From Adiantum capillus-veneris (taxonomy: Eukaryota > Streptophyta > Polypodiopsida > Polypodiales > Pteridaceae), in the NCBI GenBank assembly GCA_014529385.2, contig CM043963.1:107946412-108010411 (forward strand): a stretch of DNA of 64,000 bases, in the 5' to 3' direction. The first letter of the stretch is position 1. Each line of letters begins with the position of its first letter. A model generated the notes under the pieces. The model ran no database searches. It was given only the letters and a program-made list of their open reading frames with translations, and was not told the DNA's origin. A program made the position numbers and the translations under genes. Positions 55,488 through 64,000 of the stretch are shown here, one piece after another.

Positions 55488-57480
55488 AATGGTTTCATGA
55501 ACTTGATCCTCACATTAAATTTGGTGCTAACACGATCACTTTACATTCCGATACTGATTCCCCCCTCATTATTCGTGTTGAGGAGGGCTTGCATTCTTTG
55601 TCTCTCATCTCGCATGTACAGGTAAAGTGTGAATTACAACGAGGAGCGCAAGCGGCATTCATTTATGCTGCTCCAGTTTCCCAAAGCGTTCACGCTCCCG
55701 GTAAGTATTCGGAGTTGTTTACGAAGTTTAAACATCTCTTTTTGCATGATGATCTTCCACCTCGTCTCTCACCCGAGCGGCCGGAGGACCATCGCATCGA
55801 GCTTATGGAGGGAGCACAGCCTGTAAGTAAGGCTCCCTACAGTTTGAACAAGTCAAAGGAGGAAGAGTTAGAGGGACAACTCACGGAGTTGGTGGCTAGA
55901 GGATTCATACATCCTAGTGTAAGTCCTTTTGCTCCCCCTATTTTGTTTGTTCGCAAGAAAGATGGTTCGTCTCGTTTGTGTGTTGATTACAGGGCATTAA
56001 ACAAGATGACCGTCAAGAACAAGTTTCCGATGCCTCGCATTGAGTATATCCTCGATAAGCTCAATGGGGCAAAGGTTTTCAGCAAGGTCGATCTCAAAAG
56101 TGGATACAATCAGATACGGGTATTCAAAGGCGACATTTTCAAGACCGCCTTTCGGCGTTCGCACCGAGCGAGGGCAATGGGAGTATATTATTATGCCTTT
56201 TGGATTGACAGGAGCCGTGGGTACGTTCAATCGTCTCATGGTAGGTCGTTTCGGCGATATGGTAGGTGTATGCATGTTCATCTTTTTAGATGACATTCTC
56301 ATTTTTTCTGCAACGTGGGAGCAACATGAATTAGATGTTGAAAGGGTACTAACTCGTTTGGATGAGTGTCAGTTGTACATTGCAGCTAAGAAGTCGGAAT
56401 TTTTTCTTACTGAAGTCACTTATCTGGGTTATATCATTTCTAGACCTCGCGAAGGTGGAACGGGTTCGTAATTGGGATTTGCCCAAAACTGCATATGATG
56501 TGCGTTCTTTTCTTGGTTCGCACATAGAGAATTTTGCACGCGTTGCTGCACCTATGACTGATGTTTTGAAAGGGATAAAGACTCGTCGTCAGCGCGTAGA
56601 CTTGCCCCAAGCAGCCATTGAGGCTTTCACAGCTCTCAAGGTTGCGGTGACAGAAGCACCGTGTCTTATCCTTCCCTCTTGGGATGACCCCTTTGAGGTA
56701 TGGACAGATGCGAGCAATGTCGCCATAGGCGCTGTGCTCCAGCAGCATGGTCGCCCAGTAGCTTTCCTTAGCCGGAAGCTCAATAGTGCGGAAAAGAATT
56801 ATTCGGTTTATGATAAAGAACTTTTGTTTGTCATTCACTCTCTTAAGCATTGGAAACATTTTTTGTATGGTAGAGAGTTTTCAGTGCGCACAGATCATCA
56901 AGCCCCAAGTGGCTCCAGTCTATGCCTAGTGCACATGGGAGTGATCGCCAAGCGCGGTGGTAGCCTCAAGGTTGCGGTGACAGAAGCACCGTGTCTTATC
57001 CTTGCCTCTTGGGATGACCCCTTTGAGGTATGCACGAATGCGAGCAACGTCGCCATAGGCGCTGTGCTCCAGCAGCATGGTCACCTAGTAGTTTTTCTTA
57101 GCCGGAAGCTCAATAGTGCGGAAAAGAATTATTCAGTTTATGATAAAGAACTTTTGTCTGTCATTCACTCTCTTAAGCATTGGAAGCATTTTTTGTATGG
57201 TAGAGAGTTTATAGTGCGCACAGATCATCAAGCCCTCGAGTGGCTCCAGTCTATGCCTAGTGCACATTGGAGTGATCGCCAAGCGCGGTGGTCACAATTT
57301 TTTGAGAAATTTGGCGGTTTGATTGAGTATGTGCCTGGCAAAGCTAACCCTGTTGCAGATGCGTTGAGTCGCAAAGGACAGATTTTGTCTGTTGAGTCAA
57401 GAACCACATTTTCTATACAGGGTGAGTCTTTTGACAGCATGAAGAATCAGTATGCAGATTCGGAGTTTGGTAAGTATTGA
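55488..57480 (+). pseudogene. Gypsy RT and duplicated RNase H
   Basis: Reading resumes after the copia insertion. [38 protein letters not shown], then after a frameshift near 56160 [16 protein letters not shown] and the catalytic [10 protein letters not shown]. Another frameshift lies near 56455. RNase H follows: FEVWTDASNVAIGAVLQQHG, RKLNSAEKNYSVYDKELL, VRTDHQ. About 330 bp is duplicated (from 56641 and again from 56971). The second copy reads CTNASNVAIGAVL, so the first catalytic Asp is Asn there, but it keeps the C-terminal part through VPGKANPVADALSRKG. Confidence 0.9.
56641..57288 (+). repeat. ~330-bp tandem duplication of the RNase H domain
   Basis: GTTGCGGTGACAGAAGCACC starts at 56641 and again at 56971. 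The first copy ends GCGCGGTGG at about 56961, where the second copy runs on at about 57290. The reading frame stays open through both. Confidence 0.9.
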
Positions 57481-58551
57481 TTGCAGGCTCTTGCTTCCCA
57501 AGGGCCCAGCAACTATCTCATTCGTGATGGATTGTTATTTTTTCGTCAGCGTCTATGTGTGTTGCCCTCTCTCAGGCCAACCATATTGCATGATGCACAT
57601 GATTCTCTCACGGGTGGACACAAGGGAATGAACACCACATTGGAAAAGATTGAACGTTTTTTTTATTGGCCTAAAATGCGGAAAGACGTGTTTCGTTATG
57701 TCACACAGTGCACCATATGTCAAAAAGTAACCGCTCCTCGGGGTAAGCAGCAAGGCCTCTAGCTTCTGCTGCCTATTCCCAAGGGACCCTTTCAGGATAT
57801 CTCTATGGATTTTGTGACTAACTTACCACCAAGTCTGCATTCAAGGAACACTCAATGTTTAACAATTGATGATCATTTCAGGAAATTTTGCATGTTGATT
57901 CCTTGTAAAGCCACAGTTACTGCACAAGATGTTGCACGATTGTTCATCAAGCATTGGTACCCCCTCTGTGGTTTGCCAAAGTCCATTGTTTCAGATAGGG
58001 ATGTTAAGTTTACGTCCAACTTTTGGCGTGCACTCTTTGAAAACTTTGGCACAAAGTTGAATTTTTCATCCGCTTTTCATCCACAGTCAGATGGTCAAAC
58101 CGAAATTTATAGTCAGTTGGCTTTTGATGTGTTAAAATCTTATGTTCATGATTAGCAGTCCCAATGGGAGCTCTATCTCCCATTGGTTCAGGCTATCCTA
58201 AATGATTCCTTCTCTTCTGCTATTGGTCGAACTCCGTATGAGGCAGCTTTTGGCTGTCCGTTCCAGTCACTTTTGACTAGATCGATCAGTCAAATGCCTG
58301 ATGCCAATGCTGAGAGTCAGTCATTGGATGAGATTTCTGAGAGTGTGAAGCTTCGGCTAAGCAAGGCTCAGGAATCTTATTCTAGACAGGCTAACAAGCA
58401 TCGTCAGGAGGTCTCGAACAAGGAAGGGGATTGGGTGTATCTACGAATTATGAAACAGCGTCTTAAGCAAGTTGGAAAGAAATGTCCTAAGTTATCTTTT
58501 CGTATGTATGGTCATTTCCAGTCATCAAAAAGATTAATGAGGTTTCAATGA
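57481..58551 (+). pseudogene. Gypsy integrase with two stops
   Basis: HHCC zinc domain: HDAHDSLTGGHKGMNTTLEK then CTICQKV. TAG at 57760-57762. Core: SMDFVTNLPPSL, IVSDRDVKFTSNFWRALF and HPQSDGQTEIYSQ, so all three D,D,E residues are present. A TAG at 58153-58155 replaces a likely Trp codon. The C-terminal domain (GRTPYEAAFGCPF) runs to a frameshift near 58550. Confidence 0.88.
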
Positions 58552-58877
58552 AATTGAAGTTGCCTAACTCATGGTCAATGCACAACGTTTTCCATGTTTC
58601 TTGGTTGAAAGTGTTTCAGGGAACACCTCCAAAGGACGTTTCCGAAGAAGAAGAACCGGAGATCATCGATGAAGCTGAAGTCATGGAGCCGGAGCAAGTC
58701 TTGTTGCATCGGTTTCGCCATGTTTCGAAGAAACAAGTACGACAATATTTTTTGAAGTTCAAAGATCGAGGAACCCACGAAGCCGTGTGGGTAGACGAAG
58801 AGTTCTTCAAGGATTATCCAGAGTTGTTGGCAAACTACATGGAAGCCATGCAGCTCGGTACCACTACCTCACTTTAA
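58548..58877 (+). pseudogene. Gypsy C-terminal chromodomain-like region
   Basis: Starts with NSWSMHNVFHVSWLKVF, the conserved end of gypsy integrase. It then carries a chromodomain-like fold: VLLHRFRHVSKKQVRQYFLK and EAVWVDEEFFKDYPELL. Such domains mark chromoviruses and bias integration toward modified chromatin. It is divergent and was assigned by pattern only. Confidence 0.7.
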
Positions 58878-58888
58878 AAAGAAGGGGA

Positions 58889-60095
58889 TGTCACGTGACA
58901 CATCCAACCCTATGTGTCCGTGGACAAGCTACACCATAGCAAGGTTCCCGTCAGTCCAGTCAGTTTAGATTAGCAGTGATCTGGCACTTTTGTAAGTCTA
59001 TTCGTAGCCCGTGCATGCCCAGTCACTTAGTGTAGATGCATATCCTCTGGTTGCGCACCGCATTAGCATGAGCATTTCCATCAGAGTCAGATTGGGGATT
59101 TTTCTCAAGTGACTTTATCCTATTTTTCCCTATATTTAACATTTTTCACTTGTTTATTTAGTGACTTTTGTTGGGTACTCAGTAGGGCAAATTGGGTAAG
59201 TTAATATATAAGCAAACCCAAGTTAGCACAAATTGGTAAATGAGCAAGGAGCACAGCAGGCTTCCCCAAGCAACAGGTGTCCCTCCCTCTCTCAGCAAGA
59301 CCCTCCCCAAGCCCTTGGCGAGGCCACTCCATCAGCCAGCGTTTTCACCATCGCTTGCCCTCTCCCTCCCTTGGCGTTTCCCAGAATCAGCCCATCGCCA
59401 TCCATGTCCCCACTTGCCTGGCGTTTTTACCATCAACCGGCAGCAGCTCCCACAGTTCACTAACGCTAGCATCCCTTGCAGATTCTCAGCGAATTCAGCC
59501 TCAAAACGCAGCAAAGCTTCAGCCCTTCAGCCTGTGGAAAACCAGAGTTTTTATCTTCAGTTTCACCCATTGAAAAACGCAGCAGATCCTCAGCGTTTTC
59601 AGCCGGCAACAGTCCCATCAAGAACACAACCTAACCCTTGATCTCAGCGTTTTATTTCAGCCTAGAACCATCAGCCAAAACAGGGATTTTCAGCCACAAG
59701 AATCAGTCCCAAGATCACCCAAATCTTCAGCCATCAAGCCTTTGTGGACAGCAGATAAAAGAGCATCGAATTCAGCCCTAAGGTCTTCATCGTCATCATC
59801 GACATAGTCCCCGTTTTCATCAGTCCATTGCATATGCATTGTACACCTTTGTCCAATCAAAGTAGACCACTCTCGCCGACGAGAGTGGGGCCTTCGGAGG
59901 AGGGTTTTACAACCTCTCGGGTGTCGTATCTCTTTTCTCTCCTTCTCTCAGTCTCATTCACTGGCACGCACAATATCCACTCACTTTGTTCGTGATCATA
60001 GCACTCTCCATAAAGACGGAAGGCTCTCTCCTTCCCTAAGAACTAAAAGGAACCTTGAGCAAATATAGATCACATTCATTCCGCTGCACCTTACA
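58889..60095 (+). repeat. 3' LTR of the gypsy element
   Basis: 1207 bp. Same ends as the 5' LTR. It differs by small deletions (for example near the end, where the 5' LTR has about 20 extra bases) and few substitutions. Confidence 0.95.
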
Positions 60096-60480
60096 ATCTT
60101 GTACTCCTCAGGAAACTTCACGAGCACCAAGGCAATTAACTAAGTACTTTCCATAGCCGAGAGTTGGATGACCTTTGCCTTCATCAAAACTAACCGCATG
60201 GAAATCCCAGCTTCGGAAAATAATTGTCCAAGAAGGGTGACATCAAATTGTAGAGTCTCGATCAAACATTTCTCTCAGCTTTGACCAGAGTTTACTGGCA
60301 AATTCGAGATTCTATACCGCGGGATAAAATTCCTTCCTAAGTGCCTGAAAAATGGCCTATATCGCCTTCGCATTGCTCACATCCCAATCAACGCATGTGT
60401 CACAAATTGCTGACGTGTCAAGCCGCTGAAGACCTAGGCTGACTTGCAGATCCCAATCGAGGGGCCTAAACCATAAAAGC
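60096..60480 (-). pseudogene. Copia gag, 5' part, split by the gypsy insertion
   Basis: Minus-strand blocks VDWDVSNAKAI, ALRKEFYPAV, LEFASKLWSKLRE and LVLVKFPEEYKI match a copia gag upstream of the zinc-knuckle part at 46870-47236. Several stops and frame changes. The ATCTT copy at 60096-60100 marks the insertion point. Confidence 0.65.
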
Positions 60481-60639
60481 AGTAGAAGCAGCAAAAGATC
60501 CCACCAACTTACAATTCCTCACCGAGTGGACCAAGCATTTCAAAAGAGTTTCCAAATTACTAAAGTTTTTCTGGGACCCCGTTCGATGGGGCCCAAGTGC
60601 CTAGGGACATAATAATAAAATAAAGCAAGACTCACAAAC

Positions 60640-61785
60640 ACCAAAATTATTGCGCGAACTGGTGACGTGTCAGCACATGTACGGACTTTCCGTAATCACG
60701 CTGACATGCCACATGACAGCAGTACGGACGCTACAGGCAAATGGCGTGGCAAACTTTACGGATTTCCGCGTTGGCATATTTTGGACTTAAAGCTTTGAAC
60801 TAGCTACATGCTTTTTACTTGATGCTTTTCATGTTTATTGCTTTTCAAGGCCAAGGGCCTTTAAATATGTGCCATGGGCTCATTCTTTGGCACAATTCCC
60901 AACGTGGAAGTGCACACCACGGGAATATCGGGTTGTACTAAGTTGAAGCAATATGAAGAAATACCGAAAGGGGCACCAGGGTTTGGGGCCAGTGCTCTCT
61001 TGGGGTGGAACCTCATTTTTAAGAGGCATAAGCCATAAAGAACCCAAGACCACTTGTAAGAGGAGGAGGAGATGAAGAAAAAGGAATTGGTCTTGACGAA
61101 CCCTACGCATAGATGCAAACGAATTTTGATGCCGACAATTTTGAAAAATTAAGGTTTTCAACAGCAAATTAGGAATTTTGCCAAAAAAAATTTGCTTGAA
61201 GTATAAATACCTTCCTTTGAAGAGCAACTTCTAGCAGAGTAGAGGACGCTCTGAAATGCTTGCCACAGACACCCTAATGAATTACAACCAGAAATTCCTA
61301 GACATCTACTTTTTGGTGTCTCTCCTTAAGCTTATAATATTGGAGGCCCGCTGTGACCTCTATATCATTGGACTACCATTGTCACAAACTGGTGACGTGG
61401 ATGCCTGGTACACACACCCTCCCCGTATGGACAGCCCTAGGAAATGACCCCTGCTGAATGGCTACGTGGCAAGCACCGTACGAACAGGCCCGCATTTTGC
61501 GGCGCATATCACGGAGATCCGTACAGCCGGCGGGCAGCTTTTGCGGCAGATTTGGGTTGCTTTTTGGTCTACGCAGTAGCCTACGCAAGAGAGAGGAAGA
61601 GAGCTTCTATTTTTTTTAAGCTTTTGCTTAATTCTCTCAAGAAAGGGGCGCCAGTCTTTGGGGCCAATATCTCTAGGCACGAAACTCTGTCGGACCAATG
61701 TCGAATCAATTGTGAACTGAGAACTGTTTTGAAGTGAATTCTTGTGGTGCCGCAGTAGATTCTCGAAGTGTCCAAGTCTATTACA
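60640..61785 (+). repeat. LTR-like sequence before a tRNA-Met primer site, with internal duplication
   Basis: Ends GTCTATTACA at 61785, one base before the primer site. Two related blocks lie inside: about 60650-61020 and about 61385-61700 share AACTGGTGACGTG, ACGTGGCAA.C and GAAAGGGGC.CCAG followed by TTGGGGCCA. TTTAAATATG near 60862 resembles a TATA box. The left boundary and TSD are not defined. Confidence 0.6.
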
Positions 61786-61786
61786 G

Positions 61787-61798
61787 TGGTATCAGAGC
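61787..61798 (+). other. Primer binding site of the third gypsy-type element
   Basis: TGGTATCAGAGC, one base after the LTR end, the same spacing as element A. Confidence 0.9.
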
Positions 61799-61849
61799 AA
61801 GGCCGATTTCTCTCCTACCGGGAAATCCGCTCCTTTTTACGCGGTACTT

Positions 61850-62470
61850 ATGGCTTCAGACAAAGATCAGTCGACTTCCTCTGCATCCGGAGATGCAAGA
61901 AGAGATCACAACAAAGATTCACGCGAGGAGTATAGCCCGCCTTGGCCTACTCATGCGGAGATCGAAGAGATGGAGCGTCGACGATTGATCGGCGACGCAA
62001 CAAAGATGATTCTAAATTTTGCGAAGGACCCGAAATTTGCAAAATTTATGAGTCAGACCTCCTTCGACGAGGTGCATGAACAGTGGCAGCAGACCACAGA
62101 ACCACCCCTCAAACCCGCACTGAAGAAACCTCCTACTCCAAGGATGTATACAGAGGAAGAATTAGAAGAGGTGGTTGATGCACGAATTGCTCAGCTTTTT
62201 GACACGCAGAACAAAGCAGAAAAGCACGACAAAAAGCAGAAGAAAGGAACTGACTTCCCGGGTTATTTGGGTCGTCAATCTAAATTTGCCTCGACAAGAA
62301 AGCAAAAGAAGCATGTTCGATTTGAAGGAGTACCCAGTTCTTCTTCTTCTTCTTCTAGTTCCTCTGACTCGAGCGAAGAAGACAGAAAGGGCAAAAAGCG
62401 AAGCAAAAAGCAAAGCTTCGGAAGGGGCAAGAAAAGGGCAAAAAAGACTAAAATCTCGCCCAATTGTTGA
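61850..62470 (+). pseudogene. Gypsy-type gag, N-terminal part
   Basis: 206-codon frame from ATG (MASDKDQSTSSASGDARRDH). It has a charged helical region (HAEIEEMERRRLIGDATKMI), a Pro-rich segment, a run of Ser (about residues 160-172) and a Lys-rich tail. The Ser run and Lys-rich tail suggest a low-complexity linker. The frame is lost near 62440; the neighbouring frame continues with STKDSSSDSSDSDDISFYPK and STKFDTFRR, the start of the gag core. It follows the primer site by about 50 bp. Confidence 0.7.
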
Positions 62471-62659
62471 CAGTTCTACAAAGGACTCGTCTTCAGATAG
62501 TTCGGACTCTGACGACATCAGCTTTTATCCAAAGAAGAAGAATTTTTATAAAGCCAACCAATATGACTTTTCGGAAGATAAAAGCAATAAAGTCCGAGAG
62601 TTCAAAGAAGGTGGACAGTCAACTAAATTTGACACATTTCGAAGGCTTAGTCTTTCATA

Positions 62660-63560
62660 CAGCAATTTGACATAGCTTTCTCTGGAGGGCGTTACTCAGA
62701 GCACTCCAAGATTCGAAGGGCTACCTCTTACCAAGGTGGTAAGGTACGTAAGGTACGAACGTATTCGGTACGACCTGTACGTAGTACCGAATGGATAGAG
62801 TTGTTAGGTACGTAAAATTCGTAGGTTTTTTTTTTAAATGCCAAAAACCTACAATACGGTCTGTACTTGATAAAAAATTCATAAGTATCACTCCAAGGAT
62901 GTTAGTTCACTATCCTACAAACCAAGGCAAAGCTTTCATACGAGTTCCTGATGTGCTTGCCCTCCTATATTCACCACCGCAATGACGTTCGTGTGTGCTC
63001 TACAAATGCAAGTTGTGTCGAAATGTCTACAAAACTAGGTGTTGGGATAAGACTAAAGAAGGGCAAACCAAAAATTGCTGCCACAATAGGGTTTATTTCC
63101 ACACATTACCCACAGCACCACCCGACCCCCAAAAAAGAAAAAAGAACGTAGAGTACGAATCCGTATGGTACGGTACCATACGGTACATACGGATCCTACC
63201 TTGCCTCTTACTTCAAGGGAAATGCTCGAACTTGGTGGTCCACGCTTTTATTGAGCAAGACAGTGCCAGTTAAATGGCTGAAATTCAAAAGGCTTTTTAT
63301 TTCTTCTTGGCTGTCTCGAGAGTACGAACGCGACATACGAACTGCTTGGAACCATCTTCGGATGACCAAGAAGGATACTTTGGACACATATTGCAAGAGA
63401 TTCTGGAGCTCTTTTCTACCAGCCTCTTAAGATCTCGTTCAAGGAACAGATTGAGCGGTTTACCTTGGGTCTTCCTACAAAGATCCGAGATCACTTGTCA
63501 CAAGACGGTCACCACGTGCCAATAGAAAAGAGCAGACTGAACAGACTTTTAGCACTTCAA
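62660..63560 (+). pseudogene. Gag core of the third gypsy-type element, interrupted by a MITE
   Basis: The frame reading AFSGGRYSEHSKIRRATSY ends at the MITE and resumes after it with YFKGNARTWWSTLLLSKT, WLKFKRLFISSWLSREYERD, TKKDTLDTYCKRFWSSFLPA and FTLGLPTKIRDHLSQ. The 'FKGNARTWW' block matches the gag of element A. No zinc knuckle or pol follows; an inverted LTR-like segment begins at about 63590. Confidence 0.75.
62732..63203. mobile_element. hAT-like MITE, 472 bp
   Basis: Flanked by the 8-bp TSD CCTCTTAC (62724-62731 and 63204-63211). Ends CAAGGTGGTAAGG and CGGATCCTACCTTG form a short imperfect terminal inverted repeat (CAAGGTGG/CAAGGTAG). Sub-terminal GGTACG/CGTACC repeats are plentiful. 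It splits a gag frame that is open on both sides. There is no transposase inside. TSD length and terminal sequence fit hAT. Confidence 0.85.
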
Positions 63561-63589
63561 TAACAACTGAATTGAAAGAGAGAGACGAC

Positions 63590-63885
63590 ACGCGACGCGG
63601 AGTGGCGAAATTCCACCCCAGAGAGTACTGGCCCCAAACCTTGGCGCCCCTTTCGGTGTTTCTTTATATTGCATCAACACAGTACAAGCCGGTACTCGAG
63701 ACTCTGCACCTTCTCGAGGAAGCATGCCAGAGAATGAGACCTAACCTCATATTTAAAGGCCCTTGGCCTAAAAAGCAATTACAGTAAAAAGCCTTCAAAC
63801 TTAAAAGCATCTGGTCCAAAAGCAAAGCCAAAAAGCTGTCAACGTAAATCATGGAAATTCGTACAACCTGCCACGTCATCAGCCT
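63590..63885 (-). repeat. LTR-like segment in inverted orientation
   Basis: The reverse complement shares GGCCAAGGGCCTTTAAATATG, GCAATAT.AAGAAA.ACCGAA and GGTTTGGGGCCAGT.CTCT with about 60735-61020. It lies directly after the gag remnant and points the opposite way, so it belongs to another copy or a rearranged one. Confidence 0.7.
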
Positions 63886-63916
63886 GCGGAATTTTTGAAA
63901 ATCTCCCTATTGCCCT

Positions 63917-63998
63917 TAGGGTTAGGGTTAGGGTTTTTGCAATTTTAGGGTTTCTGGCAGCAGAATTAGGGTTTGCAAGTTTTAGGGTTAGGGTTTCC
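63917..63998 (+). repeat. Telomere-like AGGGTT repeats
   Basis: Several AGGGTTAGGGTT(T) motifs interspersed with other sequence. They are not a uniform array. AGGGTTT boxes also occur in plant promoters and leaders. Confidence 0.55.
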
Positions 63999-64000
63999 AA

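Larger units (their letters stand above)
47237..60095 (+). mobile_element. Ty3/gypsy chromovirus-like retrotransposon, 12.9 kb with insert
   Basis: LTRs at 47237-48471 and 58889-60095, TSD ATCTT at 47232-47236 and 60096-60100, tRNA-Met primer site at 48472, and a polypurine tract AAAAAGAAGGGGA at 58876-58888. The domain order gag, protease, RT, RNase H, integrase, chromodomain-like tail is gypsy. The LTRs are nearly identical by eye apart from small indels, so insertion is fairly recent. A 4.9-kb copia element interrupts it at 50594-55487. Stops and frameshifts disable the polyprotein. Confidence 0.95.

Overview
This window is nuclear DNA of a land plant, dominated by transposable elements. 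The evidence is plant Ty1/copia and Ty3/gypsy LTR retrotransposons primed by initiator tRNA-Met, a hAT-like MITE with an 8-bp target-site duplication (TSD), a plant-type SARD4/ornithine cyclodeaminase gene, GT-AG introns, and AGGGTT-rich sequence at the right edge. The repeat load and a Penelope-like reverse transcriptase remnant suggest a large genome such as a fern or gymnosperm, but the species is not determined. All reads were made by eye; no alignment or database search was run.

Layout. 0.1-1.0 kb: broken Penelope-like reverse transcriptase. 3.9-8.15 kb: decayed copia element (Tork-like) with dead integrase and RNase H. 8.16-8.93 kb: unrecognised 257-codon ORF. 10.1-12.4 kb: minus-strand LTR element with one LTR and a gag-like ORF. 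13.08-14.12 kb: intact intronless SARD4-like gene. 14.36-20.15 kb: gypsy-type element with two ~1.4-kb LTRs, TSD CAATC and a gag remnant but no pol. 20.94-25.07 kb: GC-rich multimeric LTR element on the minus strand. It has four full or partial LTRs, two ~842-bp internal regions, a primer-binding-site complement before each inner LTR, and TSD GTTTA only at the outer ends. 26.86-31.0 kb: minus-strand non-autonomous LTR element with a coiled-coil ORF; its right LTR is split by an 1800-bp solo LTR (TSD CACTC) of the 10.9-12.4 kb family. 31.8-40.9 kb: degraded copia gag, a Lys-rich repeat, two opposed degraded reading frames that may be a DNA transposon, and inverted repeats. 41-45.2 kb: AT-rich DNA with no gene seen.

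45.27-46.7 kb holds three exon-like blocks and a polyadenylation signal of a host gene on the minus strand. 47.24-60.10 kb is a 12.9-kb chromovirus-like gypsy element (TSD ATCTT) that split an older copia gag. It is itself interrupted by a 4.9-kb copia element at 50.59-55.49 kb (TSD AATGG). 60.6-63.9 kb carries gag of a third gypsy-type element, interrupted by a 472-bp hAT-like MITE, with related LTR-like sequence in inverted orientation at the right.

Only two loci look like host genes: the SARD4-like gene (pipecolate synthesis, systemic immunity) and the exons at 45-46.7 kb. The insertion order in the right half is readable from nested TSDs: copia gag first, then the gypsy element, then the Tork-like copia.
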